Source: Clostridia bacterium
GTDB taxonomy: Bacteria > Bacillota_A > Clostridia > Oscillospirales > CAG-272
Reading direction: 5' to 3'
Length of the DNA stretch: 8,503 nt
NCBI GenBank assembly: GCA_017408625.1
Contig: JAFQUG010000230.1
Coordinates: 1 to 8,503 of the forward strand
In this document: in pieces, positions 1 to 5,643 of the stretch
Layout of the letters: each line of letters begins with the position of its first letter
Numbering within the stretch: position 1 is the stretch's first letter
Notes under the pieces: model-generated
Told to the model about the DNA's origin: nothing
Databases searched by the model: none
Seen by the model: only the letters and a program-made list of their open reading frames with translations
Position numbers and translations under genes: made by a program

Positions 1-622
1 ATGCACCGGGGTCACCCTCGTCCGCGTTACATGCAACGTACTTCTTGACCTGGCCACGGTTGCCCGAAGCGAACTTCCACTTAAGACCGGTGGGGAATCC
101 GCCGCCGCCACGGCCGCGCAAGCCGGAATCCAGAACGGTCTGGATAACCTCGTCGGGGGTCATTTCGCGCAGAGCCTTCTCCAGTGCGAAGTAACCGTCC
201 ATAGCGATATACTCGTCAATATTTTCAGGGTTGATCACACCGCAGTTACGCAGCGCAACTCTCTTCTGCTTCTTGTAGAAGGTGGTCTCGCTCAGGGAAG
301 CTGCCTCCAGCTCCTCTTCGCCGTTTGCTGCAGCGTCGGTCTCGTTGTAAACCAGACGCTCCACGATTCTACCCTTCTCCAGATGCTCGGAAACGATCTC
401 GGGGATGTCGTCAAGCGTGACTCTGGAATAGAAGGTGCCTTCGGGATATACGATCATGATCGGACCGAGAGCGCAAAGACCGAAGCAACCGGTCAGAACG
501 ATCTTGATTTCCTGATCCAGACCCTTGGCCTTGAGTTCCTCTGCCAGCTTTTCGCTCAGCTTAACGCTGCCCGAAGAGCTACAGCCGGTACCGCCGCAAA
601 TCAGTACATGAGAACGAATCAT
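1..622 (-). CDS. NuoF/HydB-like NADH-binding flavoprotein subunit of bifurcating [FeFe] hydrogenase (3' end outside window)
   Basis: This is the FMN- and NADH-binding subunit that would pass electrons between NAD(H) and the hydrogenase; in trimeric bifurcating hydrogenases it is HydB. Only the first 207 codons are inside the window. Residues 1-90 form a thioredoxin-like [2Fe-2S] domain with C9, C14, C46 and C50 (CGGTGC and [10 protein letters not shown]). An acidic linker follows at about 92-112. The NuoF core then begins, with the glycine-rich FMN motif [13 protein letters not shown] and the [10 protein letters not shown] motif at the window edge. The ATG at 622 has AAGGAGG at 640-634, directly after the stop of the preceding ferredoxin gene, so the two are probably translationally coupled. 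The N-terminal [2Fe-2S] extension separates hydrogenase/formate dehydrogenase-type NuoF proteins from plain complex I NuoF. Missing here are the C-terminal SLBB, 4Fe-4S and possible ferredoxin domains. The family is very secure; the HydB role follows from context. Confidence 0.95.
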   Translation of the reverse strand, partial: MIRSHVLICGGTGCSSSGSVKLSEKLAEELKAKGLDQEIKIVLTGCFGLCALGPIMIVYPEGTFYSRVTLDDIPEIVSEHLEKGRIVERLVYNETDAAANGEEELEAASLSETTFYKKQKRVALRNCGVINPENIDEYIAMDGYFALEKALREMTPDEVIQTVLDSGLRGRGGGGFPTGLKWKFASGNRGQVKKYVACNADEGDPGA

Positions 623-642
623 AACTCTTTAATCCTCCTTGA

Positions 643-1014
643 TTACTTCTTGTTTGCGTTGATGGTGTACTCAGCAACGGGCTTGCCACCCTTGATGTGC
701 TTTTCGATAACCTCTGCTGCCTTCTCGGCGGTCATCTTGACATAAGTAACCTTCTCTGCATCCTTGGTGTAAACCTCGACGACGGGCTCGTACTGGCAAA
801 TGCCGATACAACCGGTCTGAGTAACGATAACACTCTCGCCCAAGCCTGCTTCGTTGATACCCTGTACAAAAGCATTCAGAACGGGACGTGCACCTGCTGC
901 GATACCGCAGGTAGCCATGCCGACTACGATACGGATGTCACCGCTGGATTTGCGCAGAACAACCTTGTCCTGCATTTTGGCCTTGATGGCCTTCAGCTCT
1001 TCAAGTGACTTCAT
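643..1014 (-). CDS. (2Fe-2S) ferredoxin domain-containing protein, thioredoxin-like fold
   Basis: This 123-residue protein resembles the small thioredoxin-like ferredoxin usually encoded just before NuoF/HydB in clostridial hydrogenase operons. Residues 1-26 are a charged helix (MKSLEELKAIKAKMQDK). The fold starts at IRIVVGMATCGIAAGA (C36) and continues to TQTGCIGICQYEP (C69, C73). It has only these three cysteines. Four-ligand NuoE-type proteins have a further cysteine about five residues before C36; here that position is valine. From memory this three-cysteine pattern is usual for this subfamily, so the protein is probably intact, but cluster binding is not proven by sequence. The ATG at 1014 has GAAAGGAT upstream at 6-7 nt. 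The upstream gap is 48 nt and AT-rich, with a possible promoter. The likely role is an accessory electron carrier or structural subunit of the HydABC-type complex. Confidence 0.9.
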   Translation of the reverse strand: MKSLEELKAIKAKMQDKVVLRKSSGDIRIVVGMATCGIAAGARPVLNAFVQGINEAGLGESVIVTQTGCIGICQYEPVVEVYTKDAEKVTYVKMTAEKAAEVIEKHIKGGKPVAEYTINANKK

Positions 1015-1036
1015 TGTGATGATCCTTTCAGAAATA

Positions 1037-1065
1037 ATTATAAATTTTTTTATAAACCAACTTCA
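1037..1065 (-). promoter_or_regulatory. Candidate internal promoter ahead of the ferredoxin-nuoF genes
   Basis: On the minus strand a perfect TATAAT (1042-1037) lies in the only AT-rich gap of the operon's lower half (48 nt between the GHKL ATPase and the ferredoxin). The matching -35 region, at 17-18 bp spacing, is poor (TGAAGT or CTGAAG). AT-rich DNA makes a chance TATAAT fairly likely. If used, transcription would start near 1030 and give a transcript of ferredoxin, nuoF and the expected hydA without the signalling genes. Confidence 0.3.
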
Positions 1066-1614
1066 GTTGAGCCCCTCGTACTGCTCGTAGAGGTACGAGC
1101 CGATCCATTCAAGGATCTCGGGCTCGCCAAGCGAGATATCCTCGCCCAGCACCTCGCGCAGCGCGCGAGTGGAAAGTGTGACTTCACCCTTCTCGGTTCT
1201 GTGCAGATACTCAAAATCGATCTCGGGCGAGCCCTGGATCAGCGTTTTGACGGTATCCACCATATTGCCAAGCGGGATAAAGTCGATATGATCTTTGCCG
1301 AACCTTGCGTGCGTCACGGTTCCGTGATGCTCCCCTTGCGACTGGTGCACCGAGGAGATCTCCACCGATCCGCCGGTCATCTCGGCAAGCATCTTCAAAA
1401 ACGGGATGCCAAGTCCGACCTTGCGGGTCTTTCTTGTGGTAAAGAACGGATTGGCCAGCTTTTCAAGCTGCTGCTCGGTCATACCGCAGCCGTTGTCACG
1501 CACGGTAAAATCCAGCCATGCACCCTGCTCGATCAGTTCAACGGAGATCAGCGTCGCGCCTGCTCTGACCGAATTCATGGTAATATCCAGTACGTAAAGC
1601 GAAAGCTCGTCCAT
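1063..1614 (-). CDS. GHKL-type ATP-binding protein (histidine-kinase-like ATPase domain, no sensor or HisKA part)
   Basis: This 183-residue protein consists of a GHKL ATPase domain plus a C-terminal region of about 80 residues. ATP-site motifs are visible: N-box LDITMNSVRAGA (N14), G1 box RDNGCGM (D40, G42, G44) and a short G2 region KVGLGIP (G67, G69). There is no phospho-accepting histidine dimerisation helix, no sensor domain and no membrane segment, so it is not a complete sensor kinase. The tail (about 100-183) contains LSTRALREVLGEDISLGEPEILEW, which I cannot assign. The ATG at 1614 is chosen over an in-frame codon at 1638 because AGGAG lies 6 nt upstream and family members begin MxELSLxxLDI. 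The start follows the PHP stop by one base, which implies coupling. Homologues sit beside NuoF-HydA genes in many Clostridia. Substrate and partner are unknown; nucleotide binding is a firm prediction, kinase activity is not. Confidence 0.88.
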   Translation of the reverse strand: MDELSLYVLDITMNSVRAGATLISVELIEQGAWLDFTVRDNGCGMTEQQLEKLANPFFTTRKTRKVGLGIPFLKMLAEMTGGSVEISSVHQSQGEHHGTVTHARFGKDHIDFIPLGNMVDTVKTLIQGSPEIDFEYLHRTEKGEVTLSTRALREVLGEDISLGEPEILEWIGSYLYEQYEGLN

Positions 1615-1615
1615 A

Positions 1616-2368
1616 TCAGTCTCCTGTTCTCTTGCCAAGCAAATAATCGATCAGACGGTCTCTGACGTGCTGCGAGGAATACGGCTCGTCGTCGATCTCG
1701 ACGGCAAAGCCCTCCTCGGCAATATCTGTCAGATAATGCGCATCGGATGACGCCACGTAGGTCAATTTCCTTTCCGCAAGAATAGGAAAGCGTTCAAGGC
1801 AATCCGAGAGCGACGCGATATCGTTCAGCTCGAACGCCGTAAAGTGCGGATCGGGCGGAAAATCGCCCAGCATCGAGATGATGCCGTTTGAGGAGCGGTC
1901 GATATGTGCGGGATAGCACACGCCGCCGCGCTTTTTCACCTCGGCATACGCCTCTTCAAGCGACAGGTAAGACGCGTTGAGCAGCAAGTACTCCTCCTCG
2001 TCCACCACCTCGTCGTTCTCGTCCGTGATACACTGTCTGCCGAATATTTCGGGCTCGTTTTTGATTTTGAAGCGACGCTTGTCCACAAATTCCCCGAATT
2101 CCATCGCACTCTCCAGATCACGAAACAGGCAGACCGCGTGAATATCCTCTGCGGTGGTCAGCTCCATGCCCGCAACGGGTATGATGCCGTTTGCCTTGGC
2201 GATCTTGAAAAAGGCGGGACAGTTTTTGGTGGAATTATGATCGGTCAACGCCACGATCTGCAATCCGTTGAGCAGCGACATACCCACGATGTTGCCCGGG
2301 GTCATATCGTCGTCTCCACAGGGAGACAGGCAGGAATGCAGGTGCAGATCACACCGATACAGGCTCAT
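1616..2368 (-). CDS. PHP-domain metal-dependent phosphoesterase
   Basis: This 250-residue PHP-superfamily protein is similar in layout to TrpH/YciV-type phosphoesterases. Metal-ligand motifs appear in the expected order: DLHLHSCLSPCG (H9, H11), ALTDHNS (D43, H44), PVAGMELTT (E69), DIHAVCLF (H77), YPAHIDR (H155) and SSDAHYL (D209, H211). The set looks complete, so a hydrolytic, metal-binding enzyme is likely. Known substrates in the family include 3',5'-nucleotide phosphates, short oligonucleotides and histidinol phosphate; the substrate here cannot be read from sequence. The ATG at 2368 is preferred to an upstream in-frame codon at 2413 because GGGGAG lies 7 nt before it, the PHP fold starts at once, and the longer form would overlap the DRTGG gene. 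The gene starts 4 nt after the DRTGG stop. Conservation of this gene type inside clostridial hydrogenase operons suggests signalling or cofactor-related work rather than amino acid metabolism. Confidence 0.92.
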   Translation of the reverse strand: MSLYRCDLHLHSCLSPCGDDDMTPGNIVGMSLLNGLQIVALTDHNSTKNCPAFFKIAKANGIIPVAGMELTTAEDIHAVCLFRDLESAMEFGEFVDKRRFKIKNEPEIFGRQCITDENDEVVDEEEYLLLNASYLSLEEAYAEVKKRGGVCYPAHIDRSSNGIISMLGDFPPDPHFTAFELNDIASLSDCLERFPILAERKLTYVASSDAHYLTDIAEEGFAVEIDDEPYSSQHVRDRLIDYLLGKRTGD

Positions 2369-2372
2369 GGGG

Positions 2373-2702
2373 TCACTCCCCTGCCATCTCTTTGATGGCG
2401 CAGCAGATCTCATACGCGGACATGGGCGTGGTCATGACGCAAAGGTCATTCTCCACGGCTGCGCCCAGCGCATCCTGTTGCATGATGACGTCCTCTGCAA
2501 GCACGATGACTGCAGGCTCGGTCAGATTGGCAACCGCTACGACGTTGATGTTGGCCATGATGGTAACCCAGGCGTTGTCAGCTTGTACGCGACTCATCGC
2601 GCGGCTGAGCAGATCGCCCGTATATACGCCCTCAAATTCTCTGTCGGTCGTGCCGCAAAGCACGCGCGCACCCAGTTTTTCGCAAAGCGCAGCAACCTTC
2701 AT
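2373..2702 (-). CDS. DRTGG-domain protein (first of two; downstream of the HydS-like gene)
   Basis: This 109-residue soluble protein is made of a single DRTGG-type domain. The recognisable segment is EGVYTGDLLSRAMSRVQADNAWVTIMANINVVAVANL, followed by EPAVIVLAEDV, matching the domain's GGYxxDLLSxVM and NVVAVA patterns. The literal DRTGG string is absent. The domain is otherwise found fused to CBS domains in regulatory pyrophosphatases and in phosphotransacetylase-like proteins, where it is thought to support dimerisation or nucleotide sensing; no enzyme activity is established for the stand-alone form. The ATG at 2702 lies 3 nt after the HydS-like stop, with GAGGGG overlapping the end of that gene. 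This suggests fixed stoichiometry with the hydrogenase-like sensor. Confidence 0.88.
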   Translation of the reverse strand: MKVAALCEKLGARVLCGTTDREFEGVYTGDLLSRAMSRVQADNAWVTIMANINVVAVANLTEPAVIVLAEDVIMQQDALGAAVENDLCVMTTPMSAYEICCAIKEMAGE

Positions 2703-2705
2703 AGC

Positions 2706-4043
2706 TTACACCCCCTCGTCACGGTGATTTTCTGTGATAATAGCATCAAAGCGTTGAAGAAGCTCTTCACGCTCTGTTTCAATGCCTCTCTCCTTCATCA
2801 GACGCTTGAGCATGACCGTGCATTCGTCCGCACCTGCCTCGCATTTGACGATATCCTCGGCAAACGCCATACAGTTGGGAGCACCGCACGAGCCGCAATC
2901 AAGTCCGGGCAACGCCTTGCCAATGCATTCGATGTCACTCATCATACGCATGGCCGTGCGTCTGTCCTCGGAAAGCAGTCCGTAAGGATTGTACTCGATC
3001 TCTTTTTCATGGAAATACTTATCGGGGATCCAATCGCTTGCGGGTCTGTTGGGAGAAACGGGCAGATAACGCTTGAGTGACTGCAGTCTGGCCTGTGCAA
3101 TATAGGGGTTTGCCACTGTCATCGCACCGCCCACGCAGCCGCCGCTGCAAGCGTTGAGCTCAACAAAATCAAGTGTGGTGATATCCGCGCTGTCAATGCG
3201 GTCAAGCACGCGGATGCAATTCTCGATCCCATCGGCCGCTAAGTAACGGTCGTTTAAGATCGCGGTGGATTCTCCGCCCGTGGACGCCCAGCCGATACCG
3301 ATGATACCGGCCTCGGTGACCTCGTAGGGCTCCTCCTTATACTTGTTCATTTTGTCAAGCAGCGCAAAGTAGATATCACTGACCGAAACGGTCGCAGACA
3401 CATAATTGCGCTCTCCCGCAAAGTTGTTCTTGACGTAACTGACCTTGGCGGGACAGGGTGAGATAAAGATAATGCCGATATCCTCATCCGAAAGCTCCGG
3501 ATGCTCTGCCATAGCCTTTTCCCTTGCGAGCATGGCTGCAATATCGATAGGCGGCAGAATGGGCATGATATTCTCACACAAATAAGGATAATTGGTACTG
3601 ATCAAGCGCGTAATCGTCGGGCAAGCCGAGCTGATCACGGGCTTTTTGACGTCCTCTCTGTTGATGTACTTACGCGTATAGGCACTGACCAGCTCTGCAG
3701 CGCACGCAACCTCATACACGTCGTCAAATCCAAGGTCCAAAAGACCGCGGATGATATAGCCGATGTTATCGAGATTGTCAAACTGTCCGTAGAGCGACGG
3801 TGCGGGAAGCGCGACCGTATACTTATAATCCTTCAGAACAGACAAGGAATCGTGAATGGCCTTTTTGGCCTTGTAAGGACAGACGCGTATGCATTCGCCG
3901 CAATCGATGCATCGCACCGAATTGATGACCGCATGGCCGTTCCGGATACGGATGGCCTCGGTCGGGCAACGCTTCAGACACGCGGTACAGCCCTTGCATT
4001 TTTCGATATCAAGTGATACCGAGTGCTCGTACTCTCGTATCAT
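2706..4043 (-). CDS. HydS-like sensory [FeFe] hydrogenase homologue with 2x[4Fe-4S] and C-terminal Fe-S domain
   Basis: This 445-residue protein has three parts. (1) Residues 10-60 carry two ferredoxin-type [4Fe-4S] sites, CKGCTACLKRCP (C16, C19, C22, C26) and CIDCGECIRVCP (C45, C48, C51, C55). (2) About 75-310 is the [FeFe] hydrogenase H-domain: SSACPT (C141), ISPCPAK (C197, K200) and ELNACSGGCVGGA (C299, C303), so all four H-cluster cysteine ligands are kept. (3) About 370-412 is a four-cysteine Fe-S domain, LDCGSCGAPNC (C383, C386, C391) plus C408. The catalytic TSCCP motif is SSACP here: the proton-transfer cysteine is alanine (A140), and the MPC methionine is serine. These changes are typical of sensory HydS proteins, so a redox or H2 sensor is more likely than a turnover enzyme. 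No PAS domain follows. ATG 4043 is preferred to GTG 4049, which is too close to GCGAGG. Confidence 0.92.
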   Translation of the reverse strand: MIREYEHSVSLDIEKCKGCTACLKRCPTEAIRIRNGHAVINSVRCIDCGECIRVCPYKAKKAIHDSLSVLKDYKYTVALPAPSLYGQFDNLDNIGYIIRGLLDLGFDDVYEVACAAELVSAYTRKYINREDVKKPVISSACPTITRLISTNYPYLCENIMPILPPIDIAAMLAREKAMAEHPELSDEDIGIIFISPCPAKVSYVKNNFAGERNYVSATVSVSDIYFALLDKMNKYKEEPYEVTEAGIIGIGWASTGGESTAILNDRYLAADGIENCIRVLDRIDSADITTLDFVELNACSGGCVGGAMTVANPYIAQARLQSLKRYLPVSPNRPASDWIPDKYFHEKEIEYNPYGLLSEDRRTAMRMMSDIECIGKALPGLDCGSCGAPNCMAFAEDIVKCEAGADECTVMLKRLMKERGIETEREELLQRFDAIITENHRDEGV

Positions 4044-4071
4044 ACACACCTCGCATCATTTGATGGTTTTC

Positions 4072-4497
4072 TCAGAGCAGAACCGTCATGGTAATGGTGG
4101 TTCCCTCTCCTACTACGGTATCGATACGCAGATCGTCCGTATATTTGATCATGTTCGGCAGTCCCATGCCCGCACCGAAGCCGAGATTGCGGATATGATC
4201 CTTCGCCGTGGAATAGCCTGCCTGCATGGCAAGCTCCACGTCCGGAATACCCGGGCCCTTGTCCGCAAGGATGATCACGATCTTATCATCGGACGCTTCC
4301 ACGTCGGCAGTGCCGCCGTTTGCGTGAATGACCATATTGATCTCCCCCTCGTACATGGCGATCGACACGCGTCTGATCACCTCGGGCGAATATCCAAGCT
4401 GGCGCAGCTTTTTCTTGACCGAAACCGACGCAGCACCGGCAGACGAAAAGTCCGAGCCGTCCACGTCAAAATGAAACTTTACAACGTCAGACATCAT
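4072..4497 (-). CDS. Anti-sigma-factor-type serine kinase/ATPase (RsbW/SpoIIAB-like)
   Basis: This 141-residue soluble GHKL ATPase has the size and motif order of SpoIIAB/RsbW anti-sigma kinases. Visible motifs are the N-box YEGEINMVIHANGG (E50, N54), G1 box ADKGPGI (D79, G81, G83) and the glycine-rich lid GFGAGMGLPNM (G106-G112). Family members phosphorylate an STAS anti-sigma antagonist or hold a sigma factor. No STAS protein, PP2C phosphatase or sigma factor is encoded in the window, so the partner is unknown; the adjacent DRTGG or HydS-like protein could be it. The start overlaps the previous stop (ATGATG containing TGA), indicating translational coupling. ATG 4497 has GGGGG only 3 nt upstream, so the next codon, ATG 4494, may be the true start. 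In many clostridial hydrogenase operons the ATPase at this place is grouped with a SpoIIE-type phosphatase, which is absent here. Confidence 0.87.
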   Translation of the reverse strand: MMSDVVKFHFDVDGSDFSSAGAASVSVKKKLRQLGYSPEVIRRVSIAMYEGEINMVIHANGGTADVEASDDKIVIILADKGPGIPDVELAMQAGYSTAKDHIRNLGFGAGMGLPNMIKYTDDLRIDTVVGEGTTITMTVLL

Positions 4498-4847
4498 TGA
4501 CCCCCGGCACTGTGAGACAGGCCTGCCGCATACAGGATGCCGCTCGCCTCAAATGCGCGCTTATCGCTGCACATCACGGCAATACCGCACTCCTCTGCCA
4601 GCTCCACCATCTCCTCGGTCGGCTTTTTCCCTCTGACGAAAACAATGCAGATCATGTCCATCATATTGGCAGTGCGTATCACCTGCGAATTGATAAGTCC
4701 CGTGATAAGTACATCTTGGTCCTTGACGTAAGCGAGCACGTCGCTCATCATGTCGCTGCAGCAGGCAGAGATGACCTCGCTCTCAAGGTGCTCCTCACCG
4801 CAAAGCAGCTGTGCGTCCAAAAGTTTACCGATTTCGCTGATCTTCAT
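4494..4847 (-). CDS. DRTGG-domain protein (second of two; between NuoE and the anti-sigma-type kinase)
   Basis: This 117-residue single-domain protein has the family pattern ACCSDMMSDVLAYVKDQDVL, then TGLINSQVIRTANMMDMICI, FVRGKKP and SGILYAAGL, as in DRTGG proteins encoded in hydrogenase operons. The literal DRTGG string is absent. It is a paralogue in domain but clearly different from the 2702-2373 protein: it keeps a conserved QVIRTA-MMD region where the other has NINVVAVANL, so the two probably have separate jobs or form a heteromer. The ATG at 4847 is chosen over a TTG at 4862: the TTG codon overlaps the ribosome binding site (TTGGAG), which sits 9 nt before the ATG, and the domain begins MKISEIGKLL. 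The 3' end overlaps the kinase gene by 4 nt. No enzymatic residues are apparent; a regulatory ligand-binding role is inferred. Confidence 0.87.
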   Translation of the reverse strand: MKISEIGKLLDAQLLCGEEHLESEVISACCSDMMSDVLAYVKDQDVLITGLINSQVIRTANMMDMICIVFVRGKKPTEEMVELAEECGIAVMCSDKRAFEASGILYAAGLSHSAGGQ

Positions 4848-4868
4848 ATTTGTGATCTCCAATTTTTA

Positions 4869-4882
4869 GCGGATGCTTCCGC
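4869..4882 (-). other. Short intercistronic hairpin between nuoE-like and DRTGG genes
   Basis: GCGGA and TCCGC pair around a 4-nt loop in the 47-nt gap between the NuoE-like stop and the DRTGG start. On the transcript it is followed by UAAAAAUU, not a U-run, so it is not a standard terminator. It could be a processing or partial attenuation structure that lowers expression of the downstream signalling genes relative to NuoE. The stem is only five base pairs, so chance is possible. Confidence 0.25.
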
Positions 4883-4894
4883 GGATTTGGTGAA

Positions 4895-5392
4895 TTAGTC
4901 TACGTACTTCTTGATGATTTCGGGAACGTCAGCAACGGTCAGTCTGCCGTAAACCTCGCCGTTCACGGTCAGAACGGGAGCAAGACCGCAAGCACCGATG
5001 CATCTGGTTGCTTCCAGGGAGTACTTGCCGTCGGGAGAGGTGCTGCCAACGGGAACTCCGAGCAGATCGGAGAACTTGTTGATAATGTCACCCGAGCCCT
5101 TTACGTAGCAAGCGGTACCCAGGCAAACTGCAACTGCGATGTCGCCGTCGGGATTGAGCTTGAACTGTGCATAGAAGGTAGCAATGCCGTAGATCTTCTC
5201 AATGGGCGTGCCGGTCTTCTCTGCGATGATCTTCTGCACCTCGTAGGGCAGATAGCCGTAGATTGCCTGAGCCTCCTGCATGATGGGCATGGTTGCACCG
5301 GGTACGCCCTCATACTTCTTGATCACTTCAAGCAACTGAGCTTCCTGCTCCGGAGTGCCACGAAATTCAACCGTAGTCAATTTCTTTTTCAT
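4895..5392 (-). CDS. NuoE/HydC-like thioredoxin-fold [2Fe-2S] subunit
   Basis: This 165-residue protein has the usual NuoE length and layout. An N-terminal helical part (about 13-75) includes PEQEAQLLEVIKKYEG, the QEAQAIYGYLP segment and KIYGIATFYAQF. A thioredoxin-like [2Fe-2S] domain follows with C90 and C95 (AVCLGTACYVKG) and C131 and C135 (ATRCIGACGLAPV). All four cluster ligands are present and the C-terminus VNGEVYGRLTVADVPEIIKKY is typical. It is expected to form the small electron-transfer subunit of the NADH-linked bifurcating hydrogenase with NuoF and HydA. It is the first gene of the operon. The ATG at 5392 has AGGAGG about 11 nt upstream, and a promoter lies about 40-70 nt before it. 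It is split from NuoF by seven genes, unlike operons in which HydC, HydB and HydA are adjacent; this split is seen in other Clostridia. Confidence 0.95.
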   Translation of the reverse strand: MKKKLTTVEFRGTPEQEAQLLEVIKKYEGVPGATMPIMQEAQAIYGYLPYEVQKIIAEKTGTPIEKIYGIATFYAQFKLNPDGDIAVAVCLGTACYVKGSGDIINKFSDLLGVPVGSTSPDGKYSLEATRCIGACGLAPVLTVNGEVYGRLTVADVPEIIKKYVD

Positions 5393-5437
5393 GGTTAGTA
5401 AATCCTCCTGTGATTACTTTATAATAATAACCGCCTT

Positions 5438-5466
5438 ATTATATCATACAAATTTATAAAAGTCTA
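5438..5466 (-). promoter_or_regulatory. Main promoter of the hydrogenase operon
   Basis: On the minus strand, -35 TAGACT (5466-5461, four of six matches to TTGACA) and a perfect -10 TATAAT (5443-5438) are separated by exactly 17 bp. A TGA just before the -10 gives an extended -10 (TGn). The predicted transcription start is near 5431, leaving a leader of about 38 nt with AGGAGG before the NuoE-like ATG. This is a housekeeping sigma-type promoter with a strong -10 and a weak -35, which fits control by a factor bound at or upstream of the -35. Confidence 0.7.
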
Positions 5467-5471
5467 TAGGT

Positions 5472-5489
5472 TTGTGAAAAATTCATCAA
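5472..5489. promoter_or_regulatory. Rex-like imperfect operator just upstream of the -35
   Basis: The 18-bp sequence TTGTGAAAAATTCATCAA has the 7-4-7 layout of Rex sites (consensus TTGTTAANNNNTTAACAA). The left half TTGTGAA fits well; the right half TCATCAA matches a perfect reverse complement of the left half at only four of seven positions, so symmetry is imperfect. It ends 5 bp upstream of the -35 hexamer. Rex senses the NADH/NAD+ ratio and is known to control fermentation and hydrogenase genes in Clostridia, so the placement is functionally sensible. No rex gene is in the window. AT-rich promoter DNA often contains such partial matches. Confidence 0.35.
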
Positions 5490-5597
5490 TTTTTGGTGGA
5501 AACTCTCCCTTTTTGTGCTTACGTATGGCCTCTTTTGTGCATGTCGTAGTGCGGCAAAAATATGCGGGCGGATATTGTAAACTTTTTGTGAATATTC
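5490..5597. other. Intergenic spacer without recognisable gene
   Basis: Between the operator-like site and the terminator of the regulator gene I see no convincing coding sequence and no RNA gene. The only notable item is a perfect 10-bp palindrome, TGAATATTCA (5589-5598), beside the terminator U-run; the preceding TTGTGAA resembles the Rex-like half-site but has no matching partner at the right spacing. Confidence 0.5.
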
Positions 5598-5621
5598 AAA
5601 AAGGGCGACCGATGGTCGCCC
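5598..5621 (-). terminator. Intrinsic terminator after the XRE-type regulator gene
   Basis: On the minus strand a perfect 8-bp GC-rich stem, GGGCGACC paired with GGTCGCCC, with a 3-nt ATC loop is followed directly by five T residues. It starts about 22 nt after the regulator's stop codon and points away from that gene. On the plus strand there is no T-run, so it works in one direction only. It isolates the regulator from the hydrogenase promoter. Confidence 0.85.
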
Positions 5622-5631
5622 CAACGTTGGG
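5603..5631. repeat. Compound palindromic element (12-bp palindrome plus terminator stem)
   Basis: The perfect palindrome CCCAACGTTGGG (5620-5631) overlaps the GGGCGACC/GGTCGCCC stem (5603-5621) by two bases, so two alternative hairpins share sequence. The form GTTGGGGCGACC-loop-GGTCGCCC resembles short palindromic repeats that I recall as being scattered between genes in Oscillospirales genomes. Only one copy occurs in this window, so the dispersed-repeat reading is inference. Confidence 0.4.
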
Positions 5632-5643
5632 TTTATAGGATTT

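Noticed and set aside
2268..4500. Long plus-strand open frames (270, 171 and 203 codons) opposite the hydrogenase operon
   Set aside because: They are antisense to well-recognised genes with complete motifs, show no protein family features, and are rich in residues expected from reversed coding DNA.
5586..5603. A second Rex-type site at TTGTGAATATTCAAAAAG
   Set aside because: Only the left half matches; the right half at the required 4-bp spacing does not, and the sequence is accounted for by the terminator U-run.
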